Below, piece after piece: positions 1 to 11,285 of a DNA stretch of 64,000 nucleotides (position 1 is the first letter of the stretch; the number at the start of each line of letters is the position of its first letter). This DNA comes from Silene conica. Taxonomy: Eukaryota > Streptophyta > Magnoliopsida > Caryophyllales > Caryophyllaceae. The position numbers were made by a program, and so were the translations under genes. A model generated the notes under the pieces. It was not told the DNA's origin. It saw only the letters and a program-made list of their open reading frames with translations, and searched no databases. The stretch spans positions 20,547,247 through 20,611,246 of the forward strand of contig CM055319.2 of the NCBI GenBank assembly GCA_029255685.2, in the 5' to 3' direction.

Positions 1-180
1 ATATTGGGGAAAAATAATGAAAACAAATGTTATGTATACAACAATGAAAAATAATGGCCGTCACTTTACTAAGTTATGGGTTTTGCGCCAGTAATTTTTT
101 TTGGTTATACATCCATTTTTAAAAATATAATATAAATTAATAAGTGCATTTTAAATACGTATGAGTTATTTGAAAGTCAG

Positions 181-247
181 ATGTCTATATAAATGGATAG
201 ACATAAGAATTTTCGAAATATCTGATGTATAAATTTATGCATCAGAT
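181..247. repeat. Two adjacent short perfect inverted repeats
   Basis: ATGTCTAT at 181-188 pairs with ATAGACAT at 197-204. ATCTGATG at 220-227 pairs with CATCAGAT at 240-247. Both are 8-bp perfect arms around AT-rich loops. They may be the remains of a MITE or chance in AT-rich DNA; no flanking duplication was identified. Confidence 0.4.
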
Positions 248-530
248 TTTTTTTAAAAATCTCATGCCTATTGAGTGATGTCTATTAGATATTGTGTAGT
301 AGTGCGAAAGTGTGTGTATGTAGGCGGCAATTCTTTGACATGAAGCAAATTAAGCTAAAGTATATGTATATACTATGTATGTATATAGCAGACGCCTTGT
401 TTAATTATTAGGGAAATGGTCTTCTTTAATTATTAAAAAAAAAATTAGGGAAAACATGGATGTTGTCTTTAATTAAGAAATTAATTAATACTGTAGGATT
501 ATTTTTTTTTATTTTTTATAAAAAATATAA

Positions 531-650
531 GAGAACGGTTTTATTTAGAACACATTTGTTATCAAATTTAAAGGGACCGGTTTTGTTTATAACACATCTG
601 TTTTCAAATTCTATGAAACTGGTTTTAAAACACAAACGGTTTCTTATAAT
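531..650. repeat. Degenerate tandem repeat, unit about 43 bp
   Basis: Two to three diverged units share an (A)ACCGGTTTT-like start, an AACACAT stretch and a TCAAATT end. The first two units, about 533-574 and 575-616, align clearly; the third is partial. No function is suggested. Confidence 0.4.
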
Positions 651-1548
651 AAGAATCAGGTTTGAAAGTCAAACCGATGTGTTAGCTGTGATCCCTTTGC
701 CCATTTTTGTAGTATTGAGTAAAATTAAACTGTGCTAGAGCGAAAGCGATATTATTCTGTATGAATGAAAGAAATAGAGGGAAGTTCATAAGGCACAAAT
801 GAAAGTTATCATTATTACTATAAAAGAAAAATGTAAATTTGCATACGTGGCACAATATCGTTTCAGCGTTTACTCTTTCTCGTACTCACATTCAACCTCA
901 CAAATTAATGTTTCGTAGACCAATCGGAAGCTCTGATTTAAACAAAAAGATATGATTTTATTCAAAATTTAATGATATTCTAAGAGAAAGATTAGTTTTG
1001 GAAAAAATCAATCTAATGTTATAGGAAACCGTATAAAAAAAGATATGATTTATGCCAAGTCAGATATTCCCAAAAATTTATTCCGTCAAAAAATAGATAG
1101 TAGTGCATGCAAATTAATAAAATGTATTTTGGTTATGGTTCTCTACTTGATTCTAATGATGATGATGAGAATTAGGTTGCATCCCGTTTTACGCTGATGA
1201 AAAAACCGTTGTTCCTAATTCTTGTGTTGATGAAGTTCATGCATGTGTGAAAAGTGGTAGATCTATTGATTTGTCACCAAGTTTGTAGAATTTTTAGCGT
1301 TATTGTGACACATTCTTAGAGAAGCCATGGAAAATGGAAGATGAGATAGATAATTTTGTTGTTTGTTTATGTTTTCTGTTGTTTTTTAATTTTATTTATT
1401 TATTTATGTTTTCTCATTTTTGTTGTTTGTTTTATCCTTTGTGTGAAGTTTCTAGAGTTAGACACGTTGAGGAGAAGGTATTGAAGGGATTTTTTGGGGA
1501 ATTATTAGATCTAAAGATTTGTCACTAAGAGGTTCAACAATTACTGTT

Positions 1549-1877
1549 CTAATATCTTGAACAACAAAATGCTAAAAAGGGAGGTTCATTTCTAGAACCT
1601 TTAACTTTTATAGCTTTTCTGCTCTTATGGTTTTTTGCAGTTGTTGTCTTCATTTCTGTTAGTATTATCTTGCTCATTCTTACGACTACTCTATTTGAAC
1701 ACCTTGAACATATTATGCTTGTTAGTTTTCTGTCGGGCTTGTCTTGTTCATTCATTTTTGTAGTTTGTTTGATTGGTTTACTTGGATAATGGTCATAATA
1801 TGAATATGGTATGTTAATTTTAACGTTGTTATTATGGTTGGTTGGTACACTTGGAAGTTGTTCATATTCTGAGTAGG
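1549..1877 (-). pseudogene. C-terminal part of a decayed 23-residue-repeat protein, left of the solo LTR
   Basis: Read on the minus strand, this stretch encodes a unit of the form YEQLPSVPTNHNN followed by a more diverged unit (YDHYPSKP) and a basic tail ending at a stop near 1549. The same unit recurs several times to the right of the solo LTR at 3563-3980, so this is the other half of one tandem array that was split by the LTR. The consensus is Tyr/Asp/Asn/Pro-rich and hydrophilic, with no catalytic motif or membrane segment. I do not recognise the family. A secreted or cell-wall-type repetitive protein is possible but is only a guess. No intact N-terminus or start codon is visible. Confidence 0.45.
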
Positions 1878-2102
1878 TGATGAGTCCTAAATTTGTCATT
1901 ATTTTCATTATCTTTCCTTTCATTTCGGTCCCGTTTCGGACCTGTTTGGGCTGCCATTGCTTGATTTTATGCATGTTGCCTCGATTCTGCATATTTTGTT
2001 TCCACTACGTAGGTCTTGAGGGGGGAATGAAGAAATGGGAGCAAACGAGGCGGATTCAATGCAAAAAGTGAAGGAAATGAGAACAAATGATCAACAGGGC
2101 CT

Positions 2103-2520
2103 CTCATCCGGTCCCTGGCCGGCAGCCGGTACGCCGGCTGGGAGTCCCTCTCCTCGACCATATCATAAAATCCAGTAACATGACAAAGTACCCTCATCCG
2201 GTGGTCAACCGGCAGCCGGCCAGCCGGCTGGGACCCCAGTCCCATACTTAGCCATTTTTCAAGTTTGTCAAGAAACCAGTCGTGGGCAGAAATTCAAGAT
2301 AGGACTCTGAGCAGGTGCGCTACCGGCAGCCGGCCAACCGGCTCATTGGACCTGTTCAAGTTCAAAGTTGATGCAGAAACAGTGTTGAGGAAACATGCTC
2401 TCAGCCGATGGCCAGCCGGCAACTGGTTGACCGGCTGAGGCTTTTACTTATTGAACATCAAATTCCAGAATTCATCAAAATGACTCTTAGCCGGTCCTTG
2501 ACCGGCAGCCGGTTGGCCGA
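2103..2520. repeat. Array of five CCGGC/GCCGG palindromic hairpin units in the solo LTR
   Basis: Five units, near 2103, 2192, 2313, 2399 and 2488, are spaced about 90 bp apart (one interval is longer). Each contains variants of ACCGGCAGCCGG followed by GCCGGCTG, and some are bracketed by CTCAGCC and GGCTGAG, so each can fold into a GC-rich hairpin of about 40 nt. Sequence between units is not conserved. The array ends about 30 bp before the TATA box, which would place it in the U3 region. Confidence 0.8.
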
Positions 2521-2550
2521 CTGAGAGTCTCATCTCAGATTTTCGCGCAC

Positions 2551-2560
2551 TATATAAACC
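2551..2560 (+). promoter_or_regulatory. TATA box of the solo LTR
   Basis: TATATAAACC lies directly after the palindrome array in a plant-like context (GCGCACTATATAAACCC). It would mark the U3/R promoter if the LTR reads on the plus strand. Confidence 0.6.
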
Positions 2561-3562
2561 CGCACTTAGAAGATATTTGTACGCAACTTTTATACAACTT
2601 TTGCACACATTTCTGGGGTTCTTCCACTGTTCTATTGTTAGATTTTTTAGGCTATAAAACTCATCTTATTCTCTTAATAACTTAAAAACTCTGTTAATCT
2701 CTTAGCCAATCTTGTAGTTAATCTTACCGAGTTTCTTTCTAGTTCTCCATTAGTTACATATTTGGTTATTGGGTGTAATTTGGAGATTTTGAGAGAACTC
2801 TTCAACTTTTATCCAAGTTCATTCCTTTTTCATTGTTAATGGTATAATCTTCTTTCTTTTACTTATTAATCTCAATTGTTTACATTTCTCTTAAGTTTAT
2901 TTGTTGGTTGTTTATCATTGCAATATTCACAATGTTTAGCAACTCTCTTTCAATAGTTTATTTGTTTCTTCTATCATGAGTGAGTATTTTACTTGCTAGG
3001 GTTAGGGGTGTTCTATGGGTGGTTATTGGTGATGAAACTTGCTTAGGGTTAGACTTGGACACTCTCTTATGTTGGGTATTCATAGTATGCATGTTAGGTG
3101 TTTGATGAAATGCCTCAACGACGGTTGGGCGTGGTTATTGGCTTTGTTTGTCTTTGGCGATAGTCTAGGGCTTTCATAGGCATGTATGTAGGTTGGTTGA
3201 TCGTGTTCGTAGCGAGATCTAGGATAGGGCTTGACCTAAGGTGAGTCAAATCGAAAGACGAGACGAACCGAGACCTACCATAAGAGCGACCTTAGACCCC
3301 CTTCGCATGTTCCGTTACCGACCCACCTTAGTAACCCCGACACCCTAGTCCTTTTTTATCGATTCATTTCACATCTTTACTTTTCTCGCTCATTAGCTTG
3401 TTAGTCAATATTTCAACCTATTACCCAACTAGACTAGAAATGAAACATAACTACGCAATTATCCCCACCATCTTCGCGTTCGACACCTTAAATTATACTA
3501 CTTAATTTGGGAGTTTATAAAAAAATTTTGAACCGGAATTGACGATAAAATCTCGGCTATCA

Positions 3563-3980
3563 GTAGGTTTGTCAATTTTAATGTTATTGTTTTGGTCGGC
3601 TGGTTCACCGAGATGCTGCCCATAAACTAAATATGGTCGGTCAAATTTATCCTTGTTGTTGTGGTTGGTTGGTTCACTTGGGAGTTGGTCATAATTTGTG
3701 TAAGGTTTGTCAAATTTATCCTTGTTGTTGTGGTTGATTGGTTCACTTGGCAGTTGGTCATTCATAACCTGTGTAGGGTCTGTCAAATTTATCTTTGTTG
3801 TTGTGGTTGGTTGGTCACTTGACAGTTGGTCATAATCTGAGTAAGTCTGTCAAATTTAATGATGATGTTGTGGTTGGATAGTTCCCTTAGATCTTGGTCA
3901 TAAAATGAATATGGGCTGTCAATTTTGATGTTGCTGTTGTGGTTGTTTGGTTCACTTGGATTATAGTCATTCTACTTTCA
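3563..3980 (-). pseudogene. Decayed tandem-repeat reading frame, 23-residue units, right of the solo LTR
   Basis: About six units of about 69 bp are recognised by the recurring plus-strand word TCAAATTT or TCAATTTT at 3572, 3641, 3710, 3783, 3850 and 3919. On the minus strand the clearest units read YDQLPSEPTNHNNKDKFD, followed by KPYTN or similar. One interval departs from a multiple of three, and a stop lies upstream of the first unit, so the frame is no longer continuous. A typical Asn/Asp/Pro-rich repeat with no recognised domain is all that remains. Its partner half is at 1549-1877. Confidence 0.5.
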
Positions 3981-4560
3981 CTATGTTGTACCCATTTTCT
4001 TAGTTGGCTATCCCGTTGTGTTGTTGATCTTAGACTAAGCCTCAATTAAGGTCATTATATGACTGAGAAGTTTTACTGCTTGTACATTGACCAGTAAGGA
4101 TAAAAATCATATGACCCCTATTAAGAGCTCCATGTTGTAGCTGCTATTGTCACCATTAGAGGTAGCCATGTTGAGGTATCATTATTGTTAGGGTAATATG
4201 TTTAATGACCTATATATGTTGTCACCAAGGGATTTATCATGTTGAGGTACAATTGATTTCTGTCATGAGTTTCCATGTTTAGTTTCTTTTTGGTGAGGCA
4301 CTTATATATGGTTGTTTTACTCAATGAGGTAAAATTGTATACTGAGAGTAACATTGCATACTTCATTAAACATTGCATTCTTCATTAAACATTATTGCAT
4401 TCATAATAAGTGATTATGTGGTTACATATTTCACTACTTAAAATAAAACAACATATAGGTTAAGATGTTTATGTTCACAAACTACTATGACAAAAAGAAG
4501 CTTAATTATAGTTTGTCAAACAAACAACAACCTGGGTTGTTCAAAATGGGACTTGAATAC
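3981..4560. other. Intergenic stretch, nothing recognised
   Basis: No coding frame, RNA gene or clear repeat was seen. The words CATGTTGAGGTA and GTTGAGGTAC recur near 4170 and 4249, which may be a weak duplication. The right edge probably runs into the 3' end of the mariner-like element, whose terminus I could not place. Confidence 0.4.
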
Positions 4561-4599
4561 CTAGGTCTAACATTAGTTGATATAATTCATCAATAGCTC

Positions 4600-5745
4600 C
4601 ACACGTAATTAAGAACTAAATGCATTCCTTCACTAAATCTTCATTCACTTGTAAATTTCTAGGTAGTGTCCTTTGTCTTCTTTGTGTTGCCTTTGCTAAG
4701 TGAGTGGTGGTGGATAGTAGTTGTGGCCTTTTTTCTAATTGTATTGACGTAAAGAATCCAAAATCTAAGATGTTTAAATCATGAGAGTTGACTAGTTGTT
4801 GTGTTAACTTAATGTTAAAACCATCTGATGTTGCTGCCTGCATGAAATCTTTATCGTTCCCATGGATATAAGGCTTGACATTGTCTTGTTGAATGTTGAT
4901 ATTCTTTGACGCAGATGCTAGTCATTTTTGTTTAATGCCTCATATCACCAAATTGATAGCTGCATCTTTCGTGACTTTCTTTCTGATAGATTCAATGAAT
5001 TTTGATTGTCACTATTGTACCAGCAACACTGTTTTTGCTCTTTCTTTTAGTTGGTTCTTGGTAAGTAAATGGTAAAATCCCAAGCTTTCCATCAAGTAGA
5101 CTTCACCGTTTTCTTTGTATATTAGCCTTGATACAGCAGCAAAAATATTATTTTTGTGATAAATCGCTTGCTTTTACAAGTTATGTACGATAGTGCCTCA
5201 GTACTTCTTATGTAATATCTGCATTTTGGATTTGTCATGTAGAACCACTTTTCATCTATGTGAATAATATGGCTCATATCGTTGAACATGACATACCTTA
5301 ATAGCCTATCAAAGATTAACTTGCCATTACAAAGTGTAACCTGATTATTTTTTGATCTTGACTCAATGTTGGATGAATTGAGTTTTTGTGTGACTTCGTT
5401 AAACCTTCCTTCACCCATCTTTGGCAGGTGGATGGGGCATGGCTTATTGTCTTGCCCAACCTTTTCAATATGGTTCTCTTTGACAGATTTATTGCCATAA
5501 TAGTCTCTATGGGACAAGTTATCCTCTCATTTTCCCTTTTATTCCTTTATTTTACTCCTCACTTTAATAGGCGCAAGGCTTAGCCTTTGTTGTTCTCTTG
5601 TTGTTCATAAACTGAAGATGCGTTTCCTTGTTAGATTGAACATGTTTGCAACTTCATTCATTTTACCATGTGCAGGTTTTCCGTTTTTGCAGCTCTCAAA
5701 CAACAATCACACAGCCCTATGCCTCTCATCATCACTCGGATTTGT
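4600..5745 (-). pseudogene. Plant mariner-like (Tc1/mariner, DD39D) transposase, dead
   Basis: On the minus strand an N-terminal helix-turn-helix region is readable near 5740-5610, with DDERHRAV and then NGKPAHGKMNEVANMF. The core follows with HIDEKWFYM, the first catalytic Asp, near 5265. QQDNVKPYI carries the second Asp at 4883-4885, and NSHDLNILDFGFF carries the third at 4763-4765. The last two Asp are 40 codons apart, exactly the DD39D spacing of plant mariner-like elements, which mobilise Stowaway MITEs. The reading frame is interrupted by several stops and frame changes, so no functional protein is expected. Terminal inverted repeats were not found, so the element ends are unknown. Confidence 0.85.
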
Positions 5746-5759
5746 TTTTCTTTTATTTT

Positions 5760-7540
5760 GTAATTTGTTGAATTTTGTGTAATTATTATGACGGATTTTG
5801 GAGATGTAATATTTTGCGTCTGTTTTCTAATTCAATTTGGGAACTGTAATTTTTGGTTGTAAGTTTCTCGAGGTAATATTTTGTGTCAAATATGTAATGA
5901 GCTGAACTATATTTATAGGTGAAATCCCTTAGTTTAGGATTTTTAGAATTTGATGCAATTAGGTGGGAAATTTGAAGTTTTGGGCTTTAACAAATTTCAC
6001 CCTCTTTTTATAAAAAACCGGGAATTTTATGATTTTGGTGGGAAGGTTACATGAGAAAACAACCACAACTTGCATCTAATCCCTACTCCACCTCTTAATA
6101 CCTCTACTTTACTTCTTAATTTCACACCAACTTGCATCTAATTTTCTCCTTGGTTGTTGCACCAAATGGAAATGGGTAAAATAGAGGATGTACTTTTTTT
6201 AATTATTATATCAAAATATAATATATAAATGTGTTTAATATTTATACATTACTAAATTTAGCTAACATAAATACTACACATTAGATCAAACTTTCCATTT
6301 TATACATTTGATATTCACATTAAACATAAACTTATTCTTCACCCATCACGTCAAGCGGGTGGGTCAGTTTAGACTGATTGCCTAAGCTAATCGGTCATGT
6401 GAAGTTAGAGTCAATTGGGTCGCATGTTAAGATTCAAAATGTTAACCCTAAAAAGAGTTTGGTAAAGTCGAGTTTACGGTTTAGGTCAAATTTCAACACG
6501 TTTACTTATACAATATTGACTAGGCGTTGCCTGATAATGAGTAGAACTGATATCATTCAAACATCTGTTGATAAAACATCTTTAATAGAGTCATCATGTA
6601 TGATTTCTTAAACGACACAAATGGTAACAAAACTCATACTTCAAAACTAAAATTTTAATATAACTGGAGTGAAAAGTTAAATCATTTCTTTTTACATTAT
6701 CTTAACAATGCTAAAATATATCCGTGCAATTTGTACAAATTTAAAACTAGTTAAATAACAATAAAATTACTAACTACTAAGCATGCTCTGAAATGAGCAC
6801 ATTAACAACAAAATAATCTCACATTTAGCCACTTTTTGGAATAGATAATCAGTGTGAACTATAGCATACCCGAATAGTCGCTAACATGTAGTACATCACA
6901 ATTCACAATACATAATCTTTTTTTTTTTTTTTCTTTTTTGACAGCTGTACAATACATAATCAAATCAGCAATAATAGCTATGTTTACTCGTACCATTCAA
7001 CTATTGCTCAGTACGCTAAGTAAAATTAACCAAAGGTCAGCATATGTGAATATATTGAATCATTGTCTACCTGAATAATCGATTTGCCTAGACAACTCGA
7101 ATAATCAAAATCAAAGAAATCCAAAAAAACATGTATGTTTAACCACCCCACCACCAAACTCCCCGCAACTAGAACGCAACAGCACTAGCCGCCATAACCA
7201 ACCCACCACTAGCCGCTATAAACCAACCTACCAATGGACGCAATAGCGTCCTTTAAAATAGCCACCAGCTGCCATACCGACCACCACAAGCCGCCATAAA
7301 TCAACCACCCTACCCCAGCCAATAAGACGACCACCAACAACCACCTCGATCTTCAATAATTCAAAACCTCAAATTCCTAAATTCCAAACCCCAATTGTAA
7401 AATTTATTCTTTTTAAAATTAGACAAATATTTATTTAATTAATTAAAAGGCGTTGTATTAATAAATTGTTGATAGACCTACGAAATTACTCCTGATATGT
7501 GCGAGTTAAGATCCATAATTCGCTAAATTATTAACAATTT
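5760..7540. other. Intergenic AT-rich DNA
   Basis: The left part (about 5760-6060) is probably upstream sequence of the mariner-like element. The remainder shows no coding domain. It contains a small retroposon remnant at 6905-6961 and a CCA-rich stretch near 7140-7340 (repeated CCACC and GCCATA words) without a sustained reading frame. Confidence 0.45.
6905..6961 (-). mobile_element. Extremely 5'-truncated retroposon (poly-A stub) with 13-bp target duplication
   Basis: The 13-mer ACAATACATAATC occurs at 6905-6917 and again, identically, at 6949-6961. Between the copies lie 31 bp which, read on the minus strand, are ACAGCTGTC followed by an A-rich tail. This is the layout expected from target-primed reverse transcription by a LINE or SINE that stopped almost at once. 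Confidence 0.6.
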
Positions 7541-7905
7541 GGTTGGGATTGAGAGGAAAAGAAGAGAAATTTGTTTAAAAGTGATTTTTCACATACCGAT
7601 TTTGCTCTTTTACATACGTCCTTTACAAATTTAGCCTTTTCATTTTTTCTTCTCCCACCCATTTTTTTCCCCTTCTCATTCCCTTCGCCTTCCACTAAAA
7701 TTCCATTTCGTCTAACCTTAATCCGATCTACCCATGCTCCGGTCGACCTCGACTCCTTTTTCTCCAACCACCTTTGTTTGAAAATATTAAATTATTATCT
7801 GATATTTGTGAAATGAATTACATCAAGCGAACTCATTGCTTCATTCCGTTTTAAACACCTTGTAGTAGATATTGTTACATGGTTCCCTTGCTTAAATGTT
7901 TTAAT

Positions 7906-8414
7906 TGTTGGAAGTGTATGCTTCAAAATAAGTATTACACAAGTTCCGAAATTAATTGTTCGTTCTTCTATATTTGAATGTGTGTTTTACCCATACTGAT
8001 GGTTGTGGTCTTCTAAGGATGAATACGTTTTTCCAATGGCGATTTTACGATCTTCTAAAAACTATTTACGAGACACAATAAATTATCTTCTTGATCTTTC
8101 CTACCTCTCTTATAAATAGTGTGTTGATCTCTCATTTCACAACAGACCAATACATTATTTCTCTCTAAATAATCATGTCCATCCTTAGCTGATATCTGGC
8201 AACGTTCTGTTAGTAATTCTCATTTCAAGTCTTTGTCGTACACCTTAGACTTGGACGTCGTGTAACCCTGGGGGCTGGTTGCCAAGAGGCCGTGTGTATC
8301 GAGCAGGACAAATTCATCTTTAGGGCAGTGATCCTTATCACGCCAAGACATCTCCTTTAAAAGTTTTGTAAATTTATTCTTTTAATTGTTCTTATAATAG
8401 TCATACTGCCTACA
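7906..8414 (+). repeat. Left LTR of the non-coding LTR element
   Basis: 509 bp, starting TGTTGGAAGTG and ending GCCTACA. A TATA-like TCTTATAAATAG near 8107 is shared with the right LTR and probably marks the promoter. Confidence 0.85.
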
Positions 8415-10472
8415 ATCTAAAGTTGAATTCTGAAAAATTTCTTGCTCGTTAATTTTTTTAGGCAATATGAGTATGAATCTTTATACGAATATTATCTTAA
8501 ATGTCGTTTTTTTCTCGGTCCCATACTTGAACTTGAATTTGATATATTAGTAACACAGATGGTTAGTTTACAAGCTTCGAATTATTTAATGTGTATACGT
8601 AGTGTAGTATCCATATGTGTACATTCACATGTCTGCAAACATTAGATTTATACTAATGACATGATCTTACCCTCCACTAGCTTCACATTACCATTTTACT
8701 TTTGTTATGATATTAATATTCGAAGTGAATCTACCTTCAACCAAAATGTTTATTATATTTGCCAAGTAAATTTTGTTGGTTGTGATCGAGTAATTAGTCT
8801 GTTACAATTTTTCTTCAGTTTTTTTAATTCTTAACGTGGGAATGGATAATTTTTTAGATAAGGATACTTGAAGTAGTTAAGATAAACATGTGCAAAGTGT
8901 TTATTTTATTTTATTGTTTTCTTTCTCTCGTACATTAAGCTACTTCGCTATTTTTTTTTCTTATAAGTTTTGTTATCGTTATAGATAACATATAATAAAT
9001 GAGTACATTATGATAAATAATTTTGTTAAAAAAAATTTATTTGAAATTTTGGTAGACACAATTGATAAGTATATTTATTTGAAAAATTATGTTTTTATCA
9101 TTGTGAAGGGAGAACATAGACTCTTAATTTGAATAGTCATTCTTTGATATGGTTTTGACACAAATTATCGTTATACGACATTGTGAGGTAGATATACTAG
9201 AGTAGTATACCAATATCTTAATTTTCTCTCAAGTTAATGACCAAGTCATAATTGGTTTTTTTTGGGTTAATTAGTAATGCCTTTTTTTTATGGTCACTAT
9301 GTTGAGTGGGTGGTGATTATTTGGATTTAAGAGTATGTTTCATATGCGAGGGAAAATGGAAAAAATTCAATAGTTTTTTTTTTCTAATATGTTTGCTCAT
9401 ATTAATATCTTTGTCACGTTGTATTGTTCTGTTGTCATTTTTTTTATGTACAATGTAAAAATATGTGGGGGAAGTAGATTAATGTTCTATCCGAAAAATA
9501 GGAAAACTTTGTAAAGTTTTGTCCATTATTGATCTTTAAATTGTGACCTATGTATCCCTTATATATGTAATATACTTGGAAATATACACGCTAAGGAATT
9601 TTTTTTGTATAGTTTGAGCAATACAAATTGGATCTTAAATAATTTGTTATGGATCGGTTCGTATGACAATGAATAATTTAACATCTTGTAATTATGAGTT
9701 TAATAGATACTCATACGACAATGTTGATCTATGACAGAAAGGTATGCTTGATCATTGTTTTATGTCATCATGAATATTAGTTTTGAGTCATAAATAGTCT
9801 TTTTTTACTGCCTTGAAGTTTTGTTGTCGAGCCGGACATTTTATAAACTTTATGTAATATTATACTGTTAAGTTTTATGAGAGTGATTGGTCTTATTAGA
9901 GGATGTTTGCTTAGCCTAAGATAAGTCAAGGATTGTGGGGGTGTCTAGCGAAGGTAAGACTCTCTTTATTTTTTGTCGTATCTTATTGGAGTTTGAATGT
10001 TGGAATAGTGGTGATAATGTCAATTAAATGGGATTGATTGATAGTTGTGAATACTCTAATATTGGGATTACTTATATATATTACCTATTTTTCTGTTTAA
10101 GAAATTTACCAACGATTGTTTGGTAATACATGTTGGAGTAATTATTCTGTTTTTCGGTTTAAATTTTTTTTTTTGAACCAAGAAGAGGTAAAAGACGCAT
10201 AAATTATATTTATTTGAGTTTGGAAAATGGTGTCTTTCATAAGATTATTCTCATACAAGTTATAGATGCATAATTGCATTGTTGGATATGCAATGGAGTA
10301 TGCATACATTGTGAAGAATTTGTAGGATAAAAAGGCGAACAACTAAGTGGTTATATTATTCCGTTGTGGGAATATTTTAACTTTATTAATTGTCTGCATC
10401 ACAATCTGAAGCATACAAATTTTTGGCAGATTATCAAGAGTGATGGATAATCTGATCGGATAATGGTTTTAT

Positions 10473-10580
10473 AAAGGTTGTGAATTGTAAGTGGATATTG
10501 AGATCCCTTACGGAAAATACGATCAATATCAATGGGTTCACAAAGGTTGAGAATTATAAGTGGATATTGAGATCCCTTAC
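10473..10580. repeat. Direct repeat of 39 bp inside the non-coding LTR element
   Basis: Two near-identical 39-bp copies at 10473-10511 and 10542-10580 both end GATATTGAGATCCCTTAC. The offset is 69 bp, and a weaker third echo (ATATTGAGATC) follows near 10630. Confidence 0.7.
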
Positions 10581-11285
10581 ACAATGTGATATCATGATGG
10601 TACGTACGTAAAATGTGAAGAGGATATATATTGAGATCTTCCTACCAATGGCCATGGTATAAGTTGGTGTTGGTGGCACCACGAGGAATGGGTTTAAAGC
10701 CTAGTGGGAGTGAATCGTGACGGGGCTCACGCACTTGGGTTTACCAAGTTCAATGGGTCAAACGAAGTCACGAGAATCTCATGTTGTAATACTACTACCA
10801 TTTCTATTAAAATAAAGTGATGTAGTATTCTTTTATGCACTATGTTGCATTGTGGTTTATCTGTCGTATCAGGAAGGTGAGGAAGGATGAGCTAAGCTCT
10901 TAATAAGACCATAGTCCTTGTCTAAGGGTGGTTTGTGACAGTCAAACTTGATGGACTTACCTATGTGAATGTGGGGGAAATGCTCCACCCCCTATGAGGT
11001 CTTTAGGCTTTAAGACCCCTAGAGCGTTCACGAGAACCTAGGCACGTGAGGGGCACCATCTTAGCGAGAACGAACACAGATTTGAATGCAGGTTTGTGCG
11101 CAACTATCTGTGCACAACCCACCGTGGAGAGTCCAAAGCCTTTATGCCACTCGACACGGCTGTAGCAGGTAATTGTATGTACTGGGTGACAATTCAATTC
11201 CTGAGGAACATTGTCATCTTAAGACTTACGTTCCGTTGCCTTATATTAGCTAATTCGTTTTCTTCTTTTGAATCATGTGGGGGAT

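Larger units (their letters stand above)
1..1548. other. AT-rich intergenic DNA, no gene seen
   Basis: I see no reading frame with a recognisable domain on either strand. Short frames such as the one at 460-738 are low-complexity and Phe/Ile/Lys-rich, as expected from AT-rich DNA. The only structure noticed is a pair of short hairpins near 181-247 and a degenerate tandem repeat near 531-650, listed separately. Confidence 0.6.
1878..3562 (+). mobile_element. Solo LTR, probably Ty3/gypsy (Athila-like), 1685 bp
   Basis: The segment begins TGATGAGTCC and ends GGCTATCA, giving TGAT...ATCA inverted ends. It is flanked by identical GTAGG copies at 1873-1877 and 3563-3567. Taking it out, with one target copy, restores the 69-bp period of the surrounding tandem repeat to within a base. 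It has no coding capacity, no second LTR and no internal region, so it looks like a solo LTR left by recombination between two LTRs. A TATA box lies at 2551 and a palindrome array lies before it. The general plan (palindromes, TATA, long leader) resembles the Athila-like LTRs at 16961 and 40145, hence the tentative lineage and the plus orientation. Confidence 0.85.

Noticed and set aside
5760-6200. Attempt to find terminal inverted repeats of the mariner-like element (CTCC-type ends)
   Set aside because: Several ACCTCT/CTCCACC words occur near 6080-6130, but no matching partner was seen near 4440-4600, so no boundary is claimed.
8415-8440. Primer-binding site next to the left LTR of the 7906-11798 element
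   Set aside because: The sequence ATCTAAAGTTGAATTC does not match the tRNA 3' ends I could recall, so none is annotated.
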